DNA from: Nemertoderma westbladi
Taxonomy: Eukaryota > Xenacoelomorpha > Nemertodermatida > Nemertodermatidae
Reading direction: 5' to 3'
Assembly: GCA_032718475.1 (NCBI GenBank)
Contig: JAUCBJ010008517.1
Coordinates: 55,181-119,180 of the forward strand
DNA: 64,000 bases
The notes beneath the pieces were generated by a model that was not told where the DNA came from, searched no databases, and was given only the letters and a program-made list of their open reading frames with translations. A program made the position numbers and the translations under genes. Within the stretch, counting starts at the first letter, position 1, and each line of letters begins with the position of its first letter. Shown piece by piece: positions 24,651 through 37,446 of this stretch.

Positions 24651-25943
24651 ACATGTGTGGTCGGAGTAACATACTATTTAGTTTTGAGCTGTGGGGGATT
24701 GCATATGGTCTGTATGGTATTGATAGGCATGGCAAAATATCACAAATACACAATATAAATGATTACATATAAATTACTCGAATTTACATACGAAATAAAA
24801 TAAAAGAGTTAGATTCGGTTTGAATTCGAACATACTAGATTATACGGATTGAAATAAAATTACAACAGATTAATTATGAACGATTTAAATTCACACTTAC
24901 AGTAACAACCAAAATATTACCGAAATATTAACCCGAAATGTGTAGGGAAAATACACAGTAAAAGGACGTACATTAAGATATAAGATATGTTAATGGAGAT
25001 AAAATATAATGTACATACTATATACATGTAGTTACACCATTACTAATCCGAGTCGGCTATTCATTAAGGCCATTCGTTAAAGAAGTTATTAAAAGAGCTT
25101 GAAAAATCCACTGAAATATAAAATACACTGTAAATATACCAAAAAGTTAAAATACATAGGATACTATAAAATACTGAGTTTAAGAGTTATTTATTATTAA
25201 TCAGCATCATATCACTATAATATTTAGGATCGCATAGAGCCAGCGTATCGGAACCCGCAAGTCAAGGTCCTTTGTTAATAAAACTATTATAAAAGTCCGT
25301 AAATACACTGAAGTATAAAGTACATAGTAAAGATACAATAAAAAAAATAATAAAATACATAGTATACTATAAAATACGTATTTAAAGGGGGTTAGGGCTT
25401 GTAAGGTTCTAGAATTCTTGATCAGCACCATAGCACAGGTCGTTCGTTATAATATAACAGCTATTGTAAATGAGCATCATATCACTATAATATTTCAGTC
25501 AATAATATTTAATATAATATTTATTTTCATGTCTATTACTGAATATTTATGGGACTTGGAGTAAGCGTTCTGATTTGCTTAATTAACTTATTTTGAAGCG
25601 AAAATAATGACTGTGGAGTCTGCCTTCGAATGTTCGAGGAGTGTATCCAAAATAAGTCACGGATCAAATACAGTATAATGCTATTATACAGTATATCTGT
25701 AAGGATTTTTATGTTCGGATAAAAGGCAACAATTGTATACTATGGAAGATATGTCTCGGCTAGATCGAGGGGACTTTGCTGCCAATATTATTGGATTGTA
25801 CTGTACCGTGCGTCCGCGCGAGGGTCGGAAATCTCCGAAGGTCGATGGGGGCTCAGTGGTCGTGAAGCATCGAGACTCGAGATGATGGTCCGGGAGGTCA
25901 GTGACCGGAGGGTGAAAGACCTAGAGACCAGGGGTACCCGGTT
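24651..25943. other. Intergenic AT-rich spacer between LINE copies
   Basis: Contains two related AT-rich segments (agcatcatatcactataatattta at about 25202 and 25470; aatacactgaagtataaagta-like text repeated near 25110 and 25305). No recognisable gene. Confidence 0.5.
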
Positions 25944-25983
25944 ATGTACGAAGGTCCTCCATGTGAGGGGGGGGGGGGGGTTG

Positions 25984-26876
25984 ACTATGTTCTACGCATG
26001 TCCTTAGATCATCATAATGATGATGGGGTGATGATAACTCCGCCTACTGGCTCCAGAAGTCGAGGAAATCCTGCCAAGTACCTAACTGATCTAGACTTTG
26101 CTGATGACTTAGGAGTACTCTCAGAATCACTAGAGGGAGCCCAAAGGCTCCTCAGCTCATTAGAACATGCTGCTTCTAGTGTTGGTCTTTTTATTAACTC
26201 CAGAAAGACCAAAATTTTGACAGTTAACTTTGAAAGTCCTCAGCAAGTCTCTGATCGGATGAGCATAAGCTCAAAAGATGGTATGCTTGAGCATGTGGAT
26301 GACTTCTGTTACCTGGGATCATGGATCCGGAAGTCAGGTGAGGACCTTCGAATACGTAAGGGAAAGGCATGGGCAGCCTTGAATAGGCTTTCCAGGATTT
26401 GGAAGTCACCGAGAATTAATCGGAAACTTAAGGTCCGGTTATTTAGAGCAGCAGTAGTTCCAGTACTCCTCTATGGGAGTCCATGCTGGGCTCTAACTGC
26501 TGAGGACACCAAATCTCTGGATGGCACATTCACAAGAATGCTACGCCGGGTTCATTGTATCAAGTACAATGCACACATATCCAACCAGACACTATATAAC
26601 ATTGGAGGTGTCTCATTGGTTCCCCCAAGCTTGACACTAGAACAAAATCGCCTCCGCTTTGCAGGACATTGCTTTCGCTGTGAGGACCAGCCAGTGCATA
26701 ATCGTGTACTTTGGCAGCCTCATGGAGTGAATAAGCATGGTGGACAGCCCATGACTTTCTTGAGACGCATCTTAAAGGACACTGGCCTTGAAGATGCGGA
26801 TGATCTAGCAAATGTCATGGGTGATAGGGAGTTGTGGCGGTGCAATTTTGTCGATAAGCCGGCACAGCATTCTTAA
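25984..26876 (+). pseudogene. LINE (non-LTR) reverse-transcriptase C-terminal half
   Basis: One open frame of about 300 codons. In order it contains TDLDFADDLGVL (palm [FY]xDD motif), LINSRKTKIL, DDFCYLGSWIRKSG, VLLYGSPCWALT, RMLRRVHCIKYNAHISNQ, and a C-terminal RLRFAGHCFRCEDQPVH with GVNKHGG. These are typical of the thumb and C-terminal part of LINE endonuclease/reverse-transcriptase proteins. The N-terminal endonuclease and most fingers/palm are absent: the copy begins right after a poly-G run at 25969-25980. A stop at 26876 is followed by a short 3' tail and another poly-G. It was probably dead on arrival by 5' truncation; the exact clade is not assigned. Confidence 0.85.
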
Positions 26877-26926
26877 AAATGCAGCTGCAATGCAGCATGC
26901 CGATCCTAGTAGGGGGGGGGGGGGGG

Positions 26927-29900
26927 CTCCTTCCTTAACCAGTGGAGGACGACGGTCGAGAAAATGTAAAAATTTTGCTGTTGCAAAAGTAAGGGGCTTC
27001 TGCTTTCAGAGGGTGAAATAACAAGAAACTTTGCCTTACATTTTCATCCTATTATGCATATATGGTTGGTCATTGATTGATTGGTGAGGTCATTGACAGC
27101 AAAATGTCCCCGCATTTGGTAAACCAAATTTTACCAAAACTGGACAAACCTACATACGAGTATTCACAGGAATACTGGACTTTGTAGATATAATTACCAT
27201 GTTGTTGGAAATTTGTCTAGTTACTTTTTATAGTTTTTGTAATAATATATCCACGGCCCTTAGCGGGAAGCTTCCAAACTTTTTAGATGAAAATGTTATC
27301 TGCCACGCCTCTTGCGGGAGTGTTCCCGACCTTTTGGATCGACATGTTATAAATTGGCCACTCAGTGGTCTCCTTAGCTACCAATCAGATCGCTTCCTGA
27401 GAAGGCATTTAAGGGTCTGCTCAGCACTTTTATACCATTCTACAACCTCGGTGTCGACAACCTTTAGTGCCTTATGCAAACCACTGCTCCACAATTTCGT
27501 ATATTAAATGTTTTGCTTTTAGAGTAGAGCCTATTATATGATTATTGATTATTATACTGGTCGCTCATATAAAAATAATGTTTTCTTAATTACAAGAGAA
27601 TCTATACCTACCTACATTTACATTGGGTGGCTCCCAATAATGTAGATGTAAGTAGGCAAGAGAGTTTTCATTACTTTAGCTGCACTCCCATCGGCGTTAT
27701 TACATCGAAGGACTTTCTCTCACACCTCAGAAAATCGACAACGCCCAGTTTTCGCCACAACCTAGTAGAAATAGTAGTAAAATAATACAATTTTCATAAA
27801 CAGGTACTATTGATGACTTGTTTTATTTGTCTTTACTTCGGCTGAGACTGTTAATTATAATAACGAACCTGTCTTTAGACTGGGTAGTTTTTGTCTAAAG
27901 CTGAGGCCGGCAAAAATACGATGAATGTATGTCTGTATGTATGTTTGTTTGTTTGTTTAATTTTTGTATGTTTAATGTATAACCATCAAATGGCTTCAAC
28001 ACCACTTGCATGTAATGGAAAATTGTAAACGAAAGTATTTATCAATTATTATTAAGTTGTTGAATAAAAAAAAGTTGGGAACGATTCGATGTCGATATTG
28101 GAAATATTAGCATATTATCAACATTATGGAACGCGAAATTAAATACCCACAACTACACTTTGACAGCTGAACAACATTTCACTAATTATTGTCAATGAGA
28201 TACGTACATAAAATAATTATATATCGTTAATTATTGTTCTATCTCTATTCAGTCAGGTATTGTAATGCCAAGCAGTACAGTCATTTATATATCGTATCCA
28301 TGGGGACCTATTGTCATTTATACATCATTATAATACTGTCCTAAACTCAGGCTAAGCGCAATTGTAATGTAAAGGTATGGGCGCCATTTGGGCCAAAAGA
28401 AAATAATAATCAATACATTAGAAATGGTGTCTAGAAATAATGGTGATTATTATTTTTTCTCTGAATTGGAGGTGATTATTTTTTAGTACAAGCGCCGTTT
28501 GGGCCAAAACTGAGTGGCGGGAAATTTGAACTTGAGTGAACAATCTGTTACTGGCTGGCTAGCTGCTTGGTACCTTTATTGCCTTATAGCAGCAGTATAC
28601 CGGTATACTGTTATAGTGACAGTAAAAGCTCAACCACATTTTTATCGTACTGATCATATTTTCTGACGCTTGAGGTCTATACCGATCCCCCGGTAGGCCT
28701 ATATAAAACCTTCGATTATACCATGAATCACCAACCAGCTAACCGCCTGCTATTAATAGGCCTAAGTTTATGGTTACAATGATTTGAAAAGAGGGGATGA
28801 CCTGGCATTCAGACCCCAAAATGTCATACGGGAACCGCTGCTGAGAGAGCAACTAGAAGATGGCGATGAGCCTGGACTGCGATCTGCCATAAGGGGAGCA
28901 GAGCATTCAATGTGGATTAACTTTGAGTAGACTTATGGAAGATTTCACAACCTTTCATAGGAGGCTTGTACATGTACATTATATTGGTTGCTCTGAGTCT
29001 GATGTTTGTATTAGGCTAACTGATAATGTATTAGGTATAAATAATTAGTGTTCTTTTTTTTATTTATCTAATACAGAAAGAGTGTTGCACGAGTGGGTAG
29101 GATTTTTGCACAAGAGAGGTGCGAAACAAATACAGAAAACAAATAAAGGTATATCCTAAATACCCAACAGACAGACAATGCAAAAAATCTTTTCCTAGCT
29201 AAATTTTTCTTCAAACTTCCATCTTGTAAATAATGTAAACGTAAGCTGTAACCATGGAGCCAACCCAATTAATTGTTTGGTTCTGGGCTTCTCATTGGTC
29301 AACTGCCAGCAGGTAGGCAGCCAATTAGTTTCTGATGCCCATTTAAAATAACTTTACCATTACAACTCTTCACCATTGATAAGAATTTGATCAGGTAGTA
29401 AAGGTGAATTGGTGATTGGTGCGGTTAGCGGTTGTATCTGTGGCTGGCCACGAGAAAAGGGACCTTATGTTGCAAAACCTGATTCTGATATAATCGCGTA
29501 ACAAAATCCCAAGATTCTTGGGGTTTTGCTTTACTACAAGGACAAGGAGCAGGTTGCACAAAACTGATTTTCACGGAGACAGAGTGGAAAACTTAACGGA
29601 TATCCCATCTTAATATCGCCTGAATGTTAAATTATCAATTGAAGGAATGAAACAGGTCACAGTGGCACTTTATTGTAACCAAAACAATAAACGAAAAATC
29701 AATAGAACATATTAAATGTTACGTGCAACCGGCCCCTGGTGTTGTTACCTTATAGGTGAATTTTCAATTGTATTTCAGAGCGTACGCGTACAATATATAT
29801 CCGGTATAGATATTTCCTCTGCTCTATATATACAGTATATGGCTAACATACAGCAGTGATACAGTATTACTTGGACATCCATTTTAATGTAAACAAACAT

Positions 29901-30590
29901 TTAGGAGTCTAGCCAGAAGATGTCTGTCAGTGTTGGAATGTGTTGGTCAGTAAGTGCTGGTTTGTGATGGGCCACCACTGTGTTGAACAAATATTAGTTA
30001 TTAAAGATTAAGACTGTCATTGGAAGACAGTTGATGATGCATCCTGCATTAAACAGAAATGTATCAGGTAAGTTACTTTGTAGGCCTAATGGTATATGAG
30101 GACAGGAAAGGGGGCGGGAGGGGGCCTTGACGCATGCATATCCCCCTTGGCAAATTAATCTATTTTCAGATTTCAGTGATGGATTAAGGGAAAGGAGCTG
30201 GAGCAGGTTACAGTGGCACGCTATTCTACCCAGAACAATAAACGAAAGTAGAGGGAGGATTTTTACTCATTACCCCCCCACCACCACCCGTTACTGGGTT
30301 TATGATTATATATAATATTAATGATATGCTAATTATTTTGAGAACAACCTTTAGGGCAACAACTTAACGTTAATTTGTAATTTAAACACGAGTCGACAAT
30401 TCGTAGGTGATAATATTATTATATTTAACAAGATATTGGTTTTGCTCTCTGCTGCTGTTAACATTGTTATTTTATATAGGCCTACATTATTTATAGTATT
30501 AATATTAATACACTTGCTTACTGAGTAACTGCACGTTGCTTATTAATGCAACTGTGTTATAATTGATATTATTATAATATGGTTTGACGC
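26927..30590. other. Intergenic; dispersed motifs only
   Basis: Holds dispersed-core copies at about 29650-29705 and 30205-30245 and a small repeated phrase, gcgcc(a/g)tttgggccaaaa, at about 28381 and 28490. An upstream first exon of the synaptotagmin gene could lie in this stretch, but I could not identify one. The open frame at 27199-27507 shows no family signature. Confidence 0.5.
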
Positions 30591-30595
30591 TTGTG

Positions 30596-30645
30596 GGTTG
30601 AGCGTTGATTCAACCCCTTGTGACGTGCATCCTCGTTTTTTTCTC
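30596..30645 (+). mobile_element. Fragment of the tRNA-derived SINE tail
   Basis: tcaaccccttgtgacgtgc at about 30610 resembles the B-box end and tail of the SINE at 21892-21990. Too short for more than a tentative call. Confidence 0.4.
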
Positions 30646-30833
30646 CATATTATAATAATAATATCTGGGTATAGCTACAGAATTATATATATTTTTTATT
30701 TTTTTATATGATTAAAGACAGAGGGATTGCGCAAAACAAAGAGTTCATGAAAAACCAAAACAAATGTAAGAAATTTTTGAGGAAAAAAAACCTTTAATTA
30801 ATTGGGAAATAAATTACTTTTCGTTGACGATTC

Positions 30834-30957
30834 TGTTCCACATTGTTCCACATTGTTCCACACTGTTCCACATTGTTCCACATTGTTCCACATTGTTCCA
30901 CATTGTTCCACACTGTTCCACATTGTTCCACATTGTTCCACATTGTTCCACATTGCT
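30834..30957. repeat. 10-bp tandem repeat (cattgttcca)
   Basis: About 12 copies of the 10-mer, with two carrying cactg in place of cattg. Confidence 0.95.
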
Positions 30958-31073
30958 TTATCTTGCTACTTTAAGTGGATATGGTTTCCCAATTAAATAG
31001 ATGATTTAAAATAAAGTACGAAGTGGTTGCAGTTGCGTAGGATCTTTGAGGAGGTAAGTATCAATTAGGGATG

Positions 31074-31442
31074 CATTTGAGTGTGTGGGTGGCTAGTTCG
31101 GCCAGTGTGTGGGTGGCTAGTTCGGCCAGTGTGTGGGTGGCTAGTTCGGCCAGTGTGTGGGTGGCTAGTTCGGCCAGTGTGTGGGTGGCTAGTTCGGCCA
31201 GTGTGTGGGTGGCTAGTTCGGCCAGTGTGTGGGTGGCTAGTTCGGCCAGTGTGTGGGTGGCTAGTTCGGCCAGTGTGTGGGTGGCTAGTTCGGCCAGTGT
31301 GTGGGTGGCTAGTTCGGCCATTGTGTGGGTGGCTAGTTCGGCCAGTGTGTGGGTGGCTAGTTCGGCCAGTGTGTGGGTGGCTAGTTCGGCCAGTGTGTGG
31401 GTGGCTAGTTCGGCCAGTGTGTGGGTGGCTAGTTCGGCCAGT
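31074..31442. repeat. 24-bp tandem repeat
   Basis: About 15 nearly perfect copies of gtgtgtgggtggctagttcg plus gcca. Because 24 is a multiple of 3, long repetitive ORFs appear on both strands; there is no sign that they are genes. G-rich sequence follows to about 31560. The array lies about 0.8 kb upstream of the synaptotagmin membrane-anchor exon. Confidence 0.95.
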
Positions 31443-32233
31443 GAGTTTGTTGGTCAGTCGGTCGGTGGGAAGGCGCGGGTGGGAGGGAAGATGGGAAGGG
31501 AAGGTGGGAAAAAGTGAATGTGGGATGGTGGGTGGGAATGGGGGAAGGTGGATATGGATAAGCTTTTAAAAAACTAAACACTAAACGATATTGTTACCAA
31601 TTTAGGGAATTGAGCAGGTTACAGCGGCGGGGGTTTCTAACCCAAAAAATAAACGATGTTGTTTCCAATTAAGGGAAACGAGCAGGCTATTTGCTTTTCT
31701 AACCAAAACAATATACGTCTTCTCACATTCCCATTCATCTACCCATATTCTCATCCATCCAAAATATTTTCACATTCCCATCTCCCCACATTCCCACCTT
31801 CCCACAATACTAAATTAATAAGATTAAAAATATATATATCTATTATATATGCATTAATTTATTTTATTAGTCCCTAAAACTTATACCTTTTCAACTGAAC
31901 TAAATGGATTTTTTAATTTAATTTGTTTTCACTAAAATATTTTAATTATCACTAAAGTATGTTTTCTTCTTATCAAAAATGTAACTGTATACGATTTAAT
32001 TATGTTTATTGTTTTTGTTAGAATAACGTGCCCCTGTAACTCACTACTTTCCATTATTTAGTGATCAATGATAGATTATAGCGATAGTTAATATTTTAGT
32101 GATCTTCCTGTTAAAATTCAGAGAAAAATAATTATTAGAAAAGTCGATAAATGACCTTAATTGGCTTTTCTCGCTGTTGAAAATATAATTAATTGCAACA
32201 ATAATTATATAGTACTACCCTGTTATTTTATAG

Positions 32234-32436
32234 TTGAAGTACACAATGTTGCTGTTATTGTGGGGAGCTGTCTAGCTATTGTTTGCGTTATCGTGTTTTC
32301 CCTGGTGTTGTTTATTGTGTTTCGGTGGTACAAACTCCGCCGTCGGAATTCGCATTCAGGTAACGACGGGGAACCGCGTCGCTTAATACCCCGAGACAGC
32401 CACGGTAAACTGGTACAGAGCGCTCATATCAATGAG
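32234..32436 (+). CDS. Synaptotagmin-family gene, transmembrane exon
   Basis: Exon of 203 bp, acceptor TTATTTTATAG and donor GAG|GTAATG. It starts with two bases of a codon, so an upstream exon must exist, and it ends in phase 0. The peptide has VEVHN, then a hydrophobic helix (VAVIVGSCLAIVCVIVFSLV, then LFIVF) and a basic stop-transfer, RWYKLRRR, followed by a polar linker. This matches the short lumenal N-terminus, single transmembrane segment and cytosolic linker of synaptotagmins, which anchor C2 domains to vesicle membranes. The first exon with the start codon was not found between 21.5 and 32.2 kb. Confidence 0.8.
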
Positions 32437-33025
32437 GTAATGTCATTATTGGGGAAAGTTTATGTTTAGGGTCAGTTACATTATAAGTTTGTTAGGGTTT
32501 GGTATTAAGAATTTTCATTTTGATTCAAAAACTCTTGTTTTGCATATCAAAGTACCTTAATTAGAAAAAATTGACCTTTCAACCACCCCCCCCCCCCTCC
32601 CCCCCACCCCTCATTTCCACACTGCAGAATCATCGATCCAAAATACACCAGAAATAATACGCCGTCTTATATTGATATATTTGGTTTAAACGAATTATTG
32701 TGGAACGTAATACCAGATGCTTTGACACTAAGCTAACCCAGGTTAGTTTAGTTACCGGAACTACTAAAGGGAAGCCAGCTCCCAATTAATCCCGTGCCTA
32801 TGAATAATTTCGGTAATGGCATTGCGCATCAGTTCAGTTTTGTAAGCTATTGTGGCAATCCTTTGTAATCCCTTCCAAACTAATTCCTTGATTTGAATTC
32901 TAGCCGTACCATTTAGAAACTTATAATCTACAGCCCGTGTGATACGACATGGGACGATAATGGGTGGGTGGGTGGGTGGGTGATTGGGTGTTAGTGAAAT
33001 AATTAATAATTCGACTTTATCGCAG
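32437..33025. other. Synaptotagmin-gene intron; poly-C
   Basis: Contains a C-rich run at about 32584-32612 and a short gggt repeat at 32963-32982. No other feature was seen. Confidence 0.6.
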
Positions 33026-33123
33026 GTAAAGCAATGCGATAGTCCCAGTTCTGACTACGGCAGTCGATCAGAAAAGGATGAAATGCCTCATGAGTTTCCA
33101 ATACGACCTGTGGCATTCAACAG
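33026..33123 (+). CDS. Synaptotagmin-family gene, linker exon
   Basis: Exon of 98 bp between acceptor CTTTATCGCAG and donor AACAG|GTTGGT. It enters in phase 0, leaves in phase 2, and joins in phase to the C2A exon. The peptide is polar: VKQCDSPSSDYGSRSEKDEM, then PHEFPIRPVAFN. It is part of the variable linker between membrane anchor and C2A. Support comes from splice signals, phase continuity and position rather than from sequence conservation. Confidence 0.7.
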
Positions 33124-33422
33124 GTTGGTTTATACTTTCAATGTTTCACCACCATATGTACCGTACGCAATGTGCCTGTAAACGCCGTCGATTCCTTAAT
33201 GACGCAGACCAGGTAAAGATGATATAAATTTATTTGACAAAATAATAAATGTTTGAGAAAATTTCAAAATAATGGTCAGGAAAATATATTAAAAGTTCTT
33301 GAGAAAAATATAAATTTACATATTTTAACAAAGCAATTAATATTGTGTCACGTCCACAGTGAAGTTAACGACGACTCGTAAACAAACAGTATAGCGAGCT
33401 ACATTATTATGCCCGCATTCTC

Positions 33423-33580
33423 GCCCCATGTGAAGAATACCAAGTTTTCACTTTTTCAGTCGAAACTTTACTGAAATTTTATACATGAAGAATTGTTTCT
33501 TTTTTTAAATCTATCCTTAGTAAATGTTTTAAAGCGCTTATTTATATCGTGTACCGTAACCTGTACAAATACTAATTGAT
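33423..33580 (+). mobile_element. Partial copy of hAT-like MITE family (gcccatgtgaagaatacc type)
   Basis: Starts gccccatgtgaagaatacca, continues with ttttcactttttcagtcg and ends with a gtaacctgtacaaatactaatt segment, like the complete copy at 44573-44828. The right end is missing. It lies in the intron after the linker exon. Confidence 0.65.
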
Positions 33581-34849
33581 GGGTTGATGGAGCTTTTTAT
33601 ACGCAATCAATATTCAACCCTCTCCAGGGAATATCACACAAATAACAGCTGATTAAACCCGAAATAACACCGTAAACTTTCTATTAACTTTAGTTTATTG
33701 TTTTGGTTACAATATCGCGACACTGTACATACATCTATTGGTGTATTGGTATCTTAACATTGAGAGGAGATAATATATACACCCCACCACTACCCCTTCC
33801 CCTCTGTCTCCGCTCCTGACAGCCAACCGCCAGTACAATATATTTCAGCGATCTCTTAACTAACACTTGTTATGTAAATTACAAGGAGACTAAGATCAAA
33901 GAGTAATTATGTATGTAGGCCTACATTGGCGTTAGAGTAGAACCGTGCATGTCGTTCCTATAATATAAAGCAGGGAGCGGTAATACAGTAGAGTTGTAAC
34001 CACTAACCCGCTCACGGGCTACTGAGTGATATATATATATATACAGTATATCCTTCACTAGTAAAAGCTCTGTGTCCTCTGTGTTTCTCTAAACCCTGTG
34101 TTCTGTGTAAATTTTGAATTGTATTATTATAACATCGGTTGTAAAAGGCTATATTACTTATTATCTGTACGGAATTTGGCACGTACCTGTCGCCAAATAA
34201 TCTCAATTGCACCCAGTTGATCGCATTAAAATGTTTTATATCTCCCATTGGGTCGGGGTGATATGACACTCTGCAGTAGCTATAGTTAGTGTGCTATATA
34301 AAGTAACGTGGATGGGAAAAAACAGTAAATATATAAAGTGCCCCTCAGTGCCACAATAATCGTCCCGGTATATTACACAGTGTTGTGCTGTGCAAAATTG
34401 GTTAATTATTATAGATCAATAATCTGTGATTGCGTTGAAGTCTTCCCCCCCTCCCCCCCCCCCCCCCCCCCCCGGGGAGGTTGTATAGCTCGTTGCGAAT
34501 CTCAGAGAACTAAATGTATTCGATTTGGGACAGTTTCTAACGTTGTTGTTTAGAAACCTGTGTTCTAAATTCAATTTAACGCCTGTCATTTAAAGGTCCA
34601 GGAATTCAATATTATTTAAATTGCATTTTATTTCGTTAAAGTTGATTAAATTGGTTGTTTATTCCCTCTCACGTTCTCCTCTTTAGGGGATTGGCCAAAC
34701 CATCAATACCGACCTACGGAAAATGGCATCCGCAATCAGGATATGAATTGAAATTCACCTAAAACTCAGTCCAGGATTTGGTTGATTCGTAGCAAAAGAA
34801 ATTACCACCATATGAATTGAAGAATCTTTTAGGCTCATTAAGCCAAGGA

Positions 34850-36990
34850 ATCGCCTGTTCACCACCATGTTTGATCTTCCACAGTAAACCCTTCCACTCT
34901 GTTTCCTAAATGAATCCCTGTTCACCACCATGGGTGATCTTCCACCTGAAACCCTTCCACTCTGTTTCCTAAAGGAATGCCTGTTCACCACCATGGGTGA
35001 TCTTCCACAGTAAACCCTTCCACTCTGTTTCCCAAGTGAATGCCGGTTCACCACCGTGTGTGATCTTCAACAGTAAACCATTCCACTCTGTTTCCTATAG
35101 GAATGCCTGTCCACCACCATGGGTGATCTTCCACAGTAAAACCTTCCACTCTGTTTCCTAAAGGAATGCCTGTTCACCACCATGGGTGATCTTCCACAGT
35201 AAACCCTTCCACTCTGTTTCCCAAGTGAATGCCGGTTCACCACCATGGGTGATCTTCCACAGTAAAACCTTCCACTCTGTTTCCTAAAGGAATGCCTGTT
35301 CACCACCATGGGTGATCTTCCACAGTAAACCCTTCCACTCTGTTTCCCAAGTGAATGCCGGTTCACCACCGTGTGTGATCTTCAACAGTAAACCATTCCA
35401 CTCTGTTTCCTAAATGAATGCCTGTCCACCACCATGGGTGATCTTCCACAGTAAACCCTTCCACTCTGTTTCCTAAAGGAATGCCTGTTCACCACCATGG
35501 GTGATCTTCCACAGTAAACCCTTCCACTCTGTTTCCCAAGTGAATGCCTGTTCACCACCATGGGTGATCTTCCACAGTAAACCCTTTCACTCTGTTTCCT
35601 ATAGGAATGCCTGTTCACCACCATGGGTGATCTTCCACAGTAAAACCTTCCACTCTGTTTCCTAAAGGAATGCCTGTTCACCACCATGGGTGATCTTCCA
35701 CAGTAAACCCTTCCACACTGTTTCCCAAGTGAATGCCGGTTCACCACCATGGGTGATCTTCCACAGTAAACCCTTCCACTCTGTTTCCTAAAGGAATGCC
35801 TGTTCACCGCCATGGGTGATCTTCCACAGTAAAACCTTCCACTCTGTTTCCTAAAGGAATACCTGTTCACCACCATGGGTGATCTTCCACAGTAAACCCT
35901 TCCACTCTGTTTCCCAAGTGAATGCCGGTTCACCACCATGGGTGATCTTCCACAGTAAACCCTTCCACTCTGTTTCCCAAGTGAATGCCGGTTCACCACC
36001 ATGGGTGATCTTCCACAGTAAACCCTTCCACTCTGTTTCCTAGAGGAATGCCTATTCACCACCATGTGTGATCTTCCACAGTAAATCCTTTCACTCTGTT
36101 TCCTAAAGGAATGCCTGTTCACCACCATGTGTGATCTTCCACAGTAAACCCTTCCACTCTGTTTCCTAAAGGAATGCCTGTTTACCACCATGTGTGATCT
36201 TCCACAGTAAACCCTTCCACTCTGTTTCCTAAAGGAATGCCTGTTCACCACCATGTGTGATCTTCCACAGTAAACCCTTCCACTCTGTTTCCCAAGTGAA
36301 TGCCGGTTCACCACTATGGGTGATCTTCCACAGTAAACCCTTCCACTCTGTTTCCTAAGTGAATGCCGGTTCACCACCATGGGTGATCTTCCACAGTAAA
36401 CCCTTCCACTCTGTTTCCTAAAGGAATGCCTGTTCACCGCCATGTGTGATCTTCCACAGTAAACCCTTCCACTCTGTTTTCCAAGTGAATGCGGGTTCAC
36501 CACCATGGGTGATCTTCAACAGTAAACCCTTCCACTCTGTTTCCCAAAGGAATGCCTGTTCACCGCCATGTGTGATCTTCCACAGTAAACCCTTCCAATC
36601 TGTTTCCCAAGTGAATGCCGGTTCACCACCATGGGTGATCTTCCACAGTAAACACTTCCACTCTGTTTCCTAAAGGAATGCCTGTTCACCACCATGGGTG
36701 ATCTTCCACAGTAAGCCCTTCCACTCTGTTTACTAAAGGAATGCCTGTTCACCACCATGGGTGATCTTCCACAGTAAACCCTTCCGCTCTGTTTCCTAAT
36801 GGAATGCCTGTTCACCACCATGGGTGATCTTCCACAGTAAGCCCTTCCACTCTGTTTCCTAAAGGAATGCCTGTTCACCACCATGGGTGATCTTCCACAG
36901 TAAGCCCTTCCACTCTGTTTCCTAAAGGAATGCCTGTTCACCACCATGGGTGATCTTCCACAGTAAACCCTTTCACTCTGTTTCCTCAAG
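34850..36990. repeat. 63-bp tandem repeat array (about 34 copies)
   Basis: Regular 63-bp spacing of ccaccatgggtgatcttcca followed by cagtaaacccttccactctg, with alternating subtypes (tttcctaaaggaatgcctg and tttcccaagtgaatgccgg) forming local higher-order patterns. On the minus strand 63 bp gives 21-residue open repeats (VVNRHSFRKQSGRVYCGRS). I treat these as a by-product, since the array lies in a synaptotagmin intron about 450 bp before the C2A exon and no start, splice or family signal supports a gene. Confidence 0.95.
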
Positions 36991-37446
36991 TTAAGTTACC
37001 ATGTTTCCCTTTTATCGACCAGTAAACGATGAAAGCCTGGGTTGGGCAAGGCTGCAGCATTTAAATCACTGTGCCCAAATTGTCCTGCCCCATTTAGGGA
37101 TCGAATCGGGGGTTCCTGATTGGATCCCAGGAATGTCACCACAGACCAAGCTGCTCCTGTATATTATATATTATATAAATGTATATATATATGCTGCTAT
37201 ATATAATTACCACCATATCAATTAATTTATATTATTTTCACGTTATTGGTATAAAACATGTATGGGGATTATCTGACGTGACCGTTTTTGGATGTTTGGT
37301 CTCTACTGTAGCTCCTATATTGTAACGAGACCGTTTTATTAATATTCTAACCGTAATAAGTTTGAGGTTGTAGTTGTACAGACAACTTTCAATGATCAAT
37401 CATCGCATGGCAAATAGTCGCAGTTATGTTTATGAATTTTTTACAG

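Noticed and set aside
27199-27507. Open frame of 102 codons
   Set aside because: No recognisable domain, no splice or codon evidence, AT-rich surroundings.
30834-30957. Telomere-like repeat
   Set aside because: The unit cattgttcca is not a telomeric motif and the array is short and interstitial.
31061-31569. Repetitive ORFs over the 24-bp array on both strands
   Set aside because: A 24-bp period automatically gives open frames on both strands; no supporting signal.
34755-36989. Minus-strand 21-residue repeat protein over the 63-bp array
   Set aside because: Several interrupted frames, no start or splice evidence, and it lies inside an intron of a plus-strand gene.
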